34,603 bases of DNA from Bradymonadales bacterium (GTDB lineage Bacteria > Myxococcota_A > Bradymonadia > JAFGEP01), in contig JAFGEP010000013.1 in the NCBI GenBank assembly GCA_016931535.1, positions 1 through 34,603 on the forward strand. Direction: 5' to 3'. Both the position numbers and the translations under genes were made by a program. This document shows positions 23,605 to 31,999 of this stretch, in pieces; position 1 is the stretch's first letter, and each line of letters begins with the position of its first letter. The notes below the pieces were generated by a model. That model had not been told where the DNA came from and ran no database searches. It saw only the letters and a list, made by a program, of their open reading frames with translations.

Positions 23605-25176
23605 ATGATCGAGCCAAGTCGAGGGAATGCCACTCCGTTGTGGCAAGGAAAGGTCGGGAGAGAGATGGCGGCAAACCCGGAACAGGGGATGGTCGCGGTG
23701 GAGCGACAACCGCCACGACGGTGTGCCGTGGGCATGCTACCCTTTCTGTGCCTTGCCTTCGCAACCACCATCCACTGTTCCGATGACGATCCCAATAGGG
23801 AAAGCCAGCCGGACGCCGGCAGCGAGATGGATCTGGATCTGTCCGACCTGGCGGAGGAACCGACCGACCTGACGGAGGAGGTCACCGACCTGTCCGATGT
23901 CTCCCCGATCGATGGAGACGGCGGCATCGGCGACGCCCTTGACGGTGACACCGGCTCGCAGGGCCATCCACCGGCTCCCGGCGAACTGGGGGCGGAATGT
24001 AACCGGCTGGGCGATTGTCTGGACGGATTCTGCATCACCGATGCCATGTTCGAGGGGTTCGAGGGGGGATACTGCTCCCTGCTCGACTGCAACCCGGCGC
24101 AGGTGGATGCCTGTGGCGAATACGGAGCGTGCATCGAGCTGATGCCCTCCTTTTCCGCCTGTGCCCGCACCTGCGAGCAGGCCGCCGACTGCCGCTCCGA
24201 TCAGAGCTGCATCGGAGTGTGCATCCCCGATGCCTTTACCAGCGAACCGCCACTACCCGGGGCGATCCAGGCCGATGATCCCATGCTGTTGGACCTTATC
24301 GATGGGATCGATCCCAGCCGCATCGAGCAGCGCATCGCCGTGCTGTCGGGGGCAGACCCCTGGTCCGGCCCGGATGGCAACGTCACCATCACCTCCAGAG
24401 CCGTGGGCAGTCCGGACCACGAGCTGGCCATCGACTATCTCACCGGAGAGCTGGAAGCGGCCGGCCTGGAGGTGACGCGCAACGATTTCTGGGCGTCGGG
24501 TTACAACTGCTCCAATCTCGAGGCGGTGCTGATCGGCACCTCCCCCGAGCAAAAGCCTGTCCTGGTGACCGCCCACTATGACTCGACGGCCTCCAGCGAA
24601 TCCAACTGGGATCCGTACAGCGATCCTGCTCCAGGAGCGGTGGACAACGGAACGGGGGTTGCCTTCGTGCTGGAGATGGCCGATGTCCTTGCAGCATTCG
24701 GCGAGGACCACCGTTCCGACCGAAACGTGCATTTCGTGCTGTTCGACTGCGAAGAGGTCGGTCTGGTCGGTTCGGAACGATACGTCCAGGAGCTGAACGA
24801 GGCCCAGGACACGATCTCCTGCATGCTGAACGTGGACATGGTGGGCTGGACCCATCCGGCCACGCCGGACCGCGTGTGGTACGTCTACTCCTCGGACCAC
24901 CAGCAGCTCGGCGGCCTGGGGGTCGAAGCGTTCCGGCTGTACTCCGACGCCATCCTGGTCCCGACCGACAACGAGATCGCCGGCTCCTCGGACCATGCGC
25001 CGTTCATCCAGGCTGGAATGTGCGCCGCCTCACTCAGCACCTTTCCCACACTGGACACCTACCACAGCTTTCGTGATACCGCCGATACCGTGGACTGGCC
25101 GTTCTACACGGAGATCGTCCATGGATGCACGGCCACGCTGGCGGCCTGGCTGTACTATGGAAACAGCTTCCCCTGA
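23605..25176 (+). CDS. M28-family zinc peptidase lipoprotein
   Basis: 523 residues from ATG 23605, about 12 nt after AAGGAGG; ATG 23665 with GGAGAG is an alternative. A long N-region leads to a hydrophobic stretch ending TIHC (Cys about 58), a weak lipobox. An acidic stalk with repeated DLSDL/PTDLTEE units follows, then a Cys-rich segment (about 130-205). The M28 catalytic domain has all five metal-site residues: H324 (VTAHYDS), D347 (AVDNGTG), E383/E384 (CEEVGLVGS), D411 (VDMVGW) and H464 (SSDHAPF). It should be a di-zinc aminopeptidase at the cell envelope. It stands 292 nt before the exporter genes; a functional link is not shown. Confidence 0.9.
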   Translation: MIEPSRGNATPLWQGKVGREMAANPEQGMVAVERQPPRRCAVGMLPFLCLAFATTIHCSDDDPNRESQPDAGSEMDLDLSDLAEEPTDLTEEVTDLSDVSPIDGDGGIGDALDGDTGSQGHPPAPGELGAECNRLGDCLDGFCITDAMFEGFEGGYCSLLDCNPAQVDACGEYGACIELMPSFSACARTCEQAADCRSDQSCIGVCIPDAFTSEPPLPGAIQADDPMLLDLIDGIDPSRIEQRIAVLSGADPWSGPDGNVTITSRAVGSPDHELAIDYLTGELEAAGLEVTRNDFWASGYNCSNLEAVLIGTSPEQKPVLVTAHYDSTASSESNWDPYSDPAPGAVDNGTGVAFVLEMADVLAAFGEDHRSDRNVHFVLFDCEEVGLVGSERYVQELNEAQDTISCMLNVDMVGWTHPATPDRVWYVYSSDHQQLGGLGVEAFRLYSDAILVPTDNEIAGSSDHAPFIQAGMCAASLSTFPTLDTYHSFRDTADTVDWPFYTEIVHGCTATLAAWLYYGNSFP

Positions 25177-25468
25177 AGTCTTGAGATGTGCTGATACAGG
25201 AGAGGCCGCTGGCTGTAGCCGCAATCGAGGGAAAAGCCAGCGCAAGTATGGCTGCACCCGCAACCGACCGCAAGCGGAAGAGACCTCATCGCTCTGGGAT
25301 TTCCAATGGCAGATAGGACGGGAAAACCTCCCCTGGCCAACCGGATCAACCTCCATCGATCTTGCCGCCATCCAGAATGCAAAAGTATATTCCCAAGTCT
25401 CGAGTCCAGCCTGACGCACCGCAATCTACAGGTTGCACGAGGTTGAGCTCTCACCGATTCGGAGTAAC

Positions 25469-26659
25469 GTGCCTGCTTCCTTTTCTCGCACCATGCGCTC
25501 TCTTGAGAGCGATCGCTCCCGTTGGTCGGCGCTCCTTTTACTCGTCGCCACGGCGATCCTGGTTGGCTGGGGGGTCTGGATGGCGCTCAGCCGGATCCCC
25601 GTCTACGAGGTGACCAGCTACGCCAGACTGGAGGTCTCCGACAGACCACACCCGGTGGTTTCCCAGATCAGCGGAAGGGTCGTTCACAACCACATGGCGA
25701 TCGGTCTCGATGTCGTCGCCGGGCAGCTGTTGCTCGAGCTGGATGACGAGGCCGAGCGGATCGCCCTCGATCAGAGCAACGTCCTTCTGGCCGACCTGGA
25801 AGCCAGGAAAAGGGCGATCGAGGAGCAGATCCGTTCCATCGAGCAGGCCCTGCTCTCCCACAGGGATGCCGACCAGGCGGCGGTTGCTGAAGCCAGAGCC
25901 TGGATCCGGGAAGCGCGGGCTCGACTGGAGCATGCCGAGCAGAGGGAGGAGGAACGCCAGCGTTTACATGAACGGAGCCTGGCCACGGCGCAGGAGCTGC
26001 GGGACGCCCAGGCAGAGGTCGCGGTTCGCAGCGCCGAGGTCCAGGCGCGGCAACGCCAGGCCGAGTGGACCGATCTCGAACGGGCGGCCGCGCAGGTGGA
26101 CCGGCAAACCGAGATGGCCGAGCTTCAGCGCGATCTGGCCGCCATCAACGGGGAGATCGAAACCCAGCGGGTCGCGGTGCGCCGGATCGAGCACGAGATC
26201 GAGCTACGTCGCGTCCGGGCGCCCATCAGCGGGGTGCTGGCAGAGAGCCAGGAGTCCCCTCCGGGAAGCTTCGTCGAGGAAGGGGTCGCCCTGGCCACCG
26301 TGATCCCCCCTGGCGAGCTTGGCGTCGTCGCCTACTACTCCCCTGCCTCGGCTGGTCGCATTCATCCCGGCGATCCGGCCCGCATCCGGTTTCCCGGATT
26401 TCCCTGGATGCAGTACGGCACCATTGGCGCCAACGTGGCCAATGTGGCCAGTGAAACCCGATCCGGAAGCATCCGCGTGGATCTTTCCATCGCGCCCCAG
26501 CCAGATACGCAGATCCCGTTGCAGCATAGCCTGCCAGCTGTGGTGGAGATCGAAGTCGAGCGGGTCTCGCCCTTCACCTTGATCCTGCGGGCGGTGGGCG
26601 GTTGGATCCGAGGTGACGAGGAGAACGAACCGGTGCAAACCACGCCGGCGGCTGGATGA
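25469..26659 (+). CDS. HlyD-family adaptor of a type I-like exporter
   Basis: 396 residues. GTG at 25469 is preferred because GGAG lies 4 nt upstream; the in-frame TTG at 25433 and ATG at 25493 have no such site. One membrane helix (SALLLLVATAILVGWGVWMAL) is followed by a split lipoyl domain (RLEVSDRPHPVVSQISGRVVHNHMAIG and later ELRRVRAPISGVLAESQESPPGSFVEEG) flanking a long alpha-helical hairpin rich in Glu, Arg, Ala and Gln (about 90-235). The beta-barrel part has ARIRFPGFPW. It spans the periplasm and couples the inner-membrane ABC exporters encoded next to an outer-membrane channel, which is not in the window. The exporter gene starts 53 nt downstream; one transcript is likely. Confidence 0.9.
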   Translation: MPASFSRTMRSLESDRSRWSALLLLVATAILVGWGVWMALSRIPVYEVTSYARLEVSDRPHPVVSQISGRVVHNHMAIGLDVVAGQLLLELDDEAERIALDQSNVLLADLEARKRAIEEQIRSIEQALLSHRDADQAAVAEARAWIREARARLEHAEQREEERQRLHERSLATAQELRDAQAEVAVRSAEVQARQRQAEWTDLERAAAQVDRQTEMAELQRDLAAINGEIETQRVAVRRIEHEIELRRVRAPISGVLAESQESPPGSFVEEGVALATVIPPGELGVVAYYSPASAGRIHPGDPARIRFPGFPWMQYGTIGANVANVASETRSGSIRVDLSIAPQPDTQIPLQHSLPAVVEIEVERVSPFTLILRAVGGWIRGDEENEPVQTTPAAG

Positions 26660-26712
26660 CATGCGATGACCTCTGATCAGTCCAACCAGGACCTGCCGAG
26701 GATGTGCACCTC

Positions 26713-29700
26713 ATGACCACCCAAGCGGTCAAGACGAGGCGCAGCTACTTCGCCCCCGAGGTCGTCCAAAGCTCGGCGATGGACTGTGGTCCGGCCAGCC
26801 TCAAGTGCCTGCTCGCGGGCTACGGTATTCGGGTGAGCTATGGCCGGCTGAGAGAAGCCTGCCAGACCGACGTGGACGGCACCTCCATCGACACCATGGA
26901 GGAGGTAGCCGTGCAGCTCGGCCTGGACGCCGAGCAGGTGATGATCCCGGCCGACCACCTGTTGCTGCCGGAAGCCAGGGCGCTGCCGGCCCTGGTGGTC
27001 GTGAGGCTGCCCAACGGGGTCACCCACTTCTTGGTGGTGTGGCGCCGGCACGGCAACTTGCTCCAGGTGATGGACCCCGGTATCGGCCGGCGCTGGATAC
27101 CCGCCAGGCGGCTGCTGGACGAGCTGTACATCCACCGGATGCCGGTCGATGCCCAGGATTGGCGTGATTGGGCCGGATCCAAGGAGCATCTCGGGCCATT
27201 ACGGCGGCGCCTGGCCCACCTCCAGGTCCCCGGGCACCAGGTCCGCAAGCTGATCGAGACCGCCGTCGCGGATCCGGGTTGGCTTCCCATCGCCACCCTG
27301 GACGCGGCCACCCGTCTGGTAGAGACCATCGTTCGCGCCGGGGGGCTCGATCCAGGGCGCCAGGCAACCCGCATGCTGCAGCATCTGATCGCCGGTTCGA
27401 TGGCAGAGGGGGCGGACCAGCAAGATAGCACCATCCCCCAGGTCTACTGGCAGGTCAGCCCGGCCCCTCCTGCCGAGGACGGCTCTTTTCAGCTCCTGCT
27501 GCGAGGAGCGGTGCTGATCCGGATTCTGGGACGGCGGCCGGGAGATCCGTTGCAGGTGCAGGTCGCACCGGGAACAGGCGAGCAGGTCGGACAGCCGGCG
27601 CTGTCGCCGGACCTGGTGGCCGCCCTCAGGGAAGCGCCGTCTCGACCGGCCCTCGAGCTCTGGCGCCTGCTCCGGGCCGATGGGCTCCTCGGCCCGATCG
27701 TACTGCTGGTGGCGCTGGCGCTCTCTTCGCTCGGAGTGCTGTGCGAAGCGCTGCTTTTCAGGGGTTTTCTGGATATTGGCCACGACCTGGCCACCAGCAC
27801 CCAGCGGCTGGTCGCCATCCTGGCCCTGATCTTGTTTCTGGGAGCTCTGCTGCTGGTCGAGTGGCCTATCCGAGACATCCTGCTGCGGACCGGCCGACAC
27901 CTGGAATCGAGGCTGCGTGTGGCCTTCCTGCGCAAGATTCCTCGGCTGGGCGATCGCTACTTCAAGAGCCGCCTCTCCTCGGACATGGCCGAAAGGAGCC
28001 ACAGCGTCCGCCACATCCGCTCCCTGCCCGATCTGGGAGGCCAGTTTGTCAAGGCGTGCTTCGACCTGACCTTGACGGTGGTCGGGATCACCCTGTTGGA
28101 GCCACGAAGCGGTCCGATCGCCATCACCGTCGCGATCATCGCAGTGGCCATTCCGGTCATGCTGCAGTCGCCGCTCAAGGAGCGGGATCTCCGCGTTCGC
28201 ACACATCTGGGGGCGCTTTCCCGCTTCTACCTGGACGCCTTGTTGGGGCTGTTCCCGATCCGTTGCCACGGCGCCGAAGAGGCGGTCAAGCGGGAGCATG
28301 AAAGTCTGCTGGTCGAGTGGGCGCGCTCCAGCATCTCCTTGCAGCGCATGGTCGTTTTGGCGGAAGGGGTCCAGGCCATGACCGGCTTCGCCCTGGCCGC
28401 CTGGCTGCTGATGCACCACGTCGGCCACCAGGGCCAGCTGGGCACGGTGCTGCTTCTGGTCTACTGGTCTTTGAACCTGCCCATCCTGGGACAGGAGATC
28501 GCCCTGGCCGCGCGGCAGTATCCTGCCATGCGCAACGTCACGTTGCGCCTGATGGAGCCTCTGAGCGCCCCCGAAGAGGCGGTGGAGGACGAGCCAGCCA
28601 TCCAGCCTCGCCCCATCCCCAGTCCGGCTGGTGACTACAAAGCAGAACAATCTCGCGCCACCGCAAGACAGGAGCGAAACCGTCAGACCGCCGTCCTGGC
28701 GGCCGGCATGGTCGGACCCGCCGACGGCTCGGGCAACAAAACAATCGAAGGGGACGGAGAACGAACTGAAATCGAGGAGGAAGACCGGACCGTCCGGATC
28801 GAGATCCCGCACGCCACCAGAGAAGACGGTCCGGCCGACAGCACGGGCAATGACGCGCTCGACCGGCGCAGTGAGGCGGAAGGCACCCACCCCACAGCTC
28901 CTCCCGTACGGATCCAGTTCCAGGATGTCACGGTCAAGGCGGCGGGCCACCTAATCCTGGAGCATATCGACCTGGAGATCGAAGCCGGCAGCAAGGTGGC
29001 CATCGTCGGTCCCTCGGGGGCGGGGAAATCGAGCCTGGTCGGGGTGTTGCTGGGCTGGTACCGTCCTGCTTCCGGCCGGGTGCTGATCGACGACCAGCTG
29101 CTCACCGACTCGCGCGTACACTGGCTGCGGCGTCACACCGCCTGGGTGGACCCCAGTGTCCAGCTGTGGAACCGCTCCTTTCTGGAGAACCTGCTGTACG
29201 GTTCCAAGGCAGCTACCCTCCCTTTACTTCCGTCTGCCATCTCGACGGCCAACCTCCGGGGCGTCCTGGAACGCCTCCCCGACGGCCTGCAGACCCGCCT
29301 TGGAGAAAGCGGCGCCCTGGTCTCTGGCGGGGAAGGGCAGCGGATCCGTCTCGGGCGCTCCCTGCTGCGACCGGGTGTCAAGCTGGCGATCCTGGACGAG
29401 CCGTTTCGCGGACTGGACCGCGCCCAGCGAAGGGAGCTGTTGACCCGAGCACAGCGATGGTGGGCGGATGCCACCTTGCTGTGCATCACCCACGACGTGG
29501 GAGAGACCAGGGGGTTCGAACGGGTCGTGGTGATCGAGGGGGGGCGGCTGGCTGAAGAGGGAGAGCCTCACCTGCTGGCCGAGCGCCCAGACTCCCACTA
29601 CCGCCAGATGCTGCTGGCCGAGCAGGAGGTCAGAAAACGGCTCTGGTCAGGCACCGACTGGCGCAAGTTGTGGTTGGAGAAGGGGAAATTGGCCGCAGAA

Positions 29701-29721
29701 CACGATGGGGGTCTGCCATGA
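26713..29721 (+). CDS. C39 peptidase-containing ABC exporter
   Basis: 1002 residues, longer than the usual 700-730. ATG 26713 is preferred over GTG 26704, because GAGGA sits 10 nt from the ATG but only 1 nt from the GTG. The N-terminal C39 peptidase is complete: Q19, C25 (SSAMDCGPASLKCLLAGYG), H105 (THFLVV) and D121 (MDPG). Such domains cut double-glycine leaders during export. Residues about 150-320 are an extra region of no known motif. Membrane helices run from about 325 to 610. An Asp/Glu/Thr-rich linker (about 615-735) precedes the ATPase: Walker A GPSGAGKSS (about 766-774), signature VSGGEGQR, Walker B LAILDEP, H-loop THDV. The stop overlaps the next gene's start (ATGA). The cargo is not identified. 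Confidence 0.9.
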   Translation: MTTQAVKTRRSYFAPEVVQSSAMDCGPASLKCLLAGYGIRVSYGRLREACQTDVDGTSIDTMEEVAVQLGLDAEQVMIPADHLLLPEARALPALVVVRLPNGVTHFLVVWRRHGNLLQVMDPGIGRRWIPARRLLDELYIHRMPVDAQDWRDWAGSKEHLGPLRRRLAHLQVPGHQVRKLIETAVADPGWLPIATLDAATRLVETIVRAGGLDPGRQATRMLQHLIAGSMAEGADQQDSTIPQVYWQVSPAPPAEDGSFQLLLRGAVLIRILGRRPGDPLQVQVAPGTGEQVGQPALSPDLVAALREAPSRPALELWRLLRADGLLGPIVLLVALALSSLGVLCEALLFRGFLDIGHDLATSTQRLVAILALILFLGALLLVEWPIRDILLRTGRHLESRLRVAFLRKIPRLGDRYFKSRLSSDMAERSHSVRHIRSLPDLGGQFVKACFDLTLTVVGITLLEPRSGPIAITVAIIAVAIPVMLQSPLKERDLRVRTHLGALSRFYLDALLGLFPIRCHGAEEAVKREHESLLVEWARSSISLQRMVVLAEGVQAMTGFALAAWLLMHHVGHQGQLGTVLLLVYWSLNLPILGQEIALAARQYPAMRNVTLRLMEPLSAPEEAVEDEPAIQPRPIPSPAGDYKAEQSRATARQERNRQTAVLAAGMVGPADGSGNKTIEGDGERTEIEEEDRTVRIEIPHATREDGPADSTGNDALDRRSEAEGTHPTAPPVRIQFQDVTVKAAGHLILEHIDLEIEAGSKVAIVGPSGAGKSSLVGVLLGWYRPASGRVLIDDQLLTDSRVHWLRRHTAWVDPSVQLWNRSFLENLLYGSKAATLPLLPSAISTANLRGVLERLPDGLQTRLGESGALVSGGEGQRIRLGRSLLRPGVKLAILDEPFRGLDRAQRRELLTRAQRWWADATLLCITHDVGETRGFERVVVIEGGRLAEEGEPHLLAERPDSHYRQMLLAEQEVRKRLWSGTDWRKLWLEKGKLAAEHDGGLP

Positions 29722-31862
29722 CCCACCTGGTCGAGTCTGCAAGCTGGCCTGCAGCCCAGGCAGCAGAAGCGATATCGGCCCTGCTGGCCCATCGCCGATT
29801 TCATCCCCGGGCCGTCGAGCTCCCCGCCGCTCCCTCCGATCTGGACGAGTTGGAATGGGAGAAGTCGGGAGGCTGGATCGAACAGGTGGCCTCCTTGCTG
29901 GGCGCCGAGGCCCAGCCGGTGGAGACCCCCTATCCGGAAGTGGCTGGGATGCTGTCGAGTCTCGCTCCGGGTGTCGTCCTCATCCGAGTGGGCGAGCAGA
30001 GGCGGCTGTTGCTCGTCTGCTCTTCCAAGCGCGATCGGATCGGGCTGTTGGGCCCCGACCTGCGCGAGCATCGAGTGTTGGTGGAGTCGGTCCGGGCCGT
30101 TGTGTGTCAGACCTGGGAAGCCCGCATCGGTCCCGAGGTCGACCGGTTGCTCGAGCTGGTGAAGGTGAAAAAGAGGCGGCGGGCCCGGGCCCGTGAGGTG
30201 ATCCTCAAGGAGCGGCTGGGCCCGGTGCAGATCGGGGGCTGCTGGTTCTTTCGCCTACCGCCAGGGGCGGGATTTCTTCGCCAGGTTCGCCACGCGGGTC
30301 TCACCCGTCACCTGGCCGCGCTGCTGCTGTCGCACACGCTGCAGTACCTCTTGTTTCTGGGGTCCTGGTGGCTCATCGGCCGCGGTGCCCTCCAGGGGAG
30401 GCTAGAGACCGGCTGGCTGGTGGCCTGGGGTCTGATCCTGCTGACCATGGTCCCCTTCAAGCTATGGACCGTCTGGGCCCAGGGGCTCTTCTCCATCGGC
30501 GCCGGTGGTCTTCTCAAGCGCCGCCTGCTGCACGGCGCACTCAACCTGCATCCGGACGTCACCCGGCACCAGGGTTCGGGCCAGCTTCTCGGAAGGGTGA
30601 TCGAGTCGGAAGCGGTGGAGTTTCTGGCGCTGAGTGGTGGATTTCTGGCCATGATGACGGTGGTAGAGCTGGCGCTGGCCACGCTGGTGCTGGTAGCTGG
30701 AGCGGGTGGCTGGCCTCACGGAGTGATGCTGCTGGTCTTCGTCGCGGCGACACTGCTCGGGGCCTGGCACCTGGCTCGGCGACAGGACAGCTGGACCACC
30801 TGCCGACTGGATCTCACCAACGACCTGGTGGAACAGATGGTTGGACATCGCACCAGGCTCGCCCAACAACCACCGGACCAGTGGCACCGGTTCGAGGACC
30901 AGGCGGTGGCACAGTACTTCACCCTCTCCCACCGGATGGACCGCGCCCGGATCCGGCTGCTGACCTTCATCCCTCGGGGTTGGACCCTGGTCGGGGTAGC
31001 GATCCTGGCATCGGCTTTCGTGGCGGGAGGGGCCGGTCTCGGTCCACTCGCGGTGGGCCTGGGTGGAATCATCCTGGGACAGCAAGCGCTCTTCAAGCTG
31101 TGCGCCGGCGTCAACTACTTGACCGCGGCCGGCATCTCGTACAAACAGGTTGCCCCCTTGTTCCAGGCAGCCGCAATCCAGCAGACGGGGGACCTGACGG
31201 TGTCCCGGATGGCAAGGCAAGAGCAAGCGAACTCGGCAGGGTCCGCATCTGCACCTGTCATCGAGGCGGAAAACCTCGTGTTCAGGTACCTCGACCGGGG
31301 CGATCCGGTGCTGGACGGCTGTAACCTGCATATCCGCCAGCAGGAGAAGCTGTTGCTGGAGGGGCCTTCGGGTGGCGGAAAATCGACCCTGGTTTCCCTA
31401 CTGGTGGGGCTGCGTCAGCCGGACAGTGGGCTGCTATTGCTCGACGGCCTGGATCGGCGCACGCTGGGATCCGACGGCTGGCGGCGGCGGATCGTCGCCG
31501 CTCCACAGTTCCACGAGAACCACGTGTTGACCGAGACCTTCGCCTTCAACCTCCTGATGGGAAGACGGTGGCCCCCGGCCCCGGGAGACCTCGAAGAGGC
31601 GGAAGCCATCTGCGAGGAGCTCGGCCTGGGAGAGCTGCTGCGACGGATGCCCGGCGGCATGTTGCAGACCGTGGGGGAAACCGGTTGGCAGCTCTCCCAT
31701 GGCGAACGAAGCCGGCTTTTCATCGCCCGAACCTTGTTGCAGGGCGCCAAGCTCGTCGTGCTGGACGAAAGCTTCGCCTCCCTCGACCCGGTCAACCTCC
31801 GCCAGGCGCTGCAATGTGTTCTGAGGAGAGCCCCCACCTTGCTGGTCGTGGCTCATCCTTGA
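29718..31862 (+). CDS. second ABC exporter, degenerate C39-like N-terminus and short C-terminus
   Basis: 714 residues, starting in the ATGA overlap with the first exporter. Residues 1 to about 135 have the C39 fold pattern but no Cys at the active site and no conserved His (GVVLIRVGEQRRLLLV replaces the GHFVVV-type strand), so it is a C39-like, non-cleaving domain that may only bind leaders. Membrane helices begin near 197. The ATPase has Walker A GPSGGGKST (about 549-557), signature LSHGERSR, Walker B LVVLDES and D-loop SLD, but the chain ends three residues after the H-loop begins (VVAHP-stop). No continuation of the domain is found in any frame downstream. With the first exporter it probably forms a heterodimer. 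Confidence 0.88.
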   Translation: MTHLVESASWPAAQAAEAISALLAHRRFHPRAVELPAAPSDLDELEWEKSGGWIEQVASLLGAEAQPVETPYPEVAGMLSSLAPGVVLIRVGEQRRLLLVCSSKRDRIGLLGPDLREHRVLVESVRAVVCQTWEARIGPEVDRLLELVKVKKRRRARAREVILKERLGPVQIGGCWFFRLPPGAGFLRQVRHAGLTRHLAALLLSHTLQYLLFLGSWWLIGRGALQGRLETGWLVAWGLILLTMVPFKLWTVWAQGLFSIGAGGLLKRRLLHGALNLHPDVTRHQGSGQLLGRVIESEAVEFLALSGGFLAMMTVVELALATLVLVAGAGGWPHGVMLLVFVAATLLGAWHLARRQDSWTTCRLDLTNDLVEQMVGHRTRLAQQPPDQWHRFEDQAVAQYFTLSHRMDRARIRLLTFIPRGWTLVGVAILASAFVAGGAGLGPLAVGLGGIILGQQALFKLCAGVNYLTAAGISYKQVAPLFQAAAIQQTGDLTVSRMARQEQANSAGSASAPVIEAENLVFRYLDRGDPVLDGCNLHIRQQEKLLLEGPSGGGKSTLVSLLVGLRQPDSGLLLLDGLDRRTLGSDGWRRRIVAAPQFHENHVLTETFAFNLLMGRRWPPAPGDLEEAEAICEELGLGELLRRMPGGMLQTVGETGWQLSHGERSRLFIARTLLQGAKLVVLDESFASLDPVNLRQALQCVLRRAPTLLVVAHP

Positions 31863-31867
31863 CCTGA

Positions 31868-31888
31868 CCGGAACCGTCCGGCATTTTT
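31868..31888 (+). terminator. intrinsic terminator after the exporter operon
   Basis: CCGGA-accg-TCCGG (31868-31881) forms a 5-bp GC-rich stem followed two bases later by TTTTT (31884-31888), 6 nt beyond the stop of the second exporter. The stem is short but placed as expected. Confidence 0.5.
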
Positions 31889-31999
31889 CGACATGTAACT
31901 TTTTGCTTCAGAATTTGCTCCGCTCAGCTACAATAAAAAAATTCGTCCCGGGTGGACGGGATTGACAGGCACCAGGTCAAACACAATCAGGAGGAACCC

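Noticed and set aside
25312..25450. Possible 46-residue peptide just upstream of the exporter genes (ATG near 25305-25312), considered as exporter cargo
   Set aside because: No ribosome site, no double-glycine leader, and no GC bias at third codon positions.
27199..28950. 583-residue minus-strand frame opposite the first exporter
   Set aside because: Antisense of a strongly supported gene with C39, membrane and ATPase motifs; Gln/Asp/Gly-rich with no domain.
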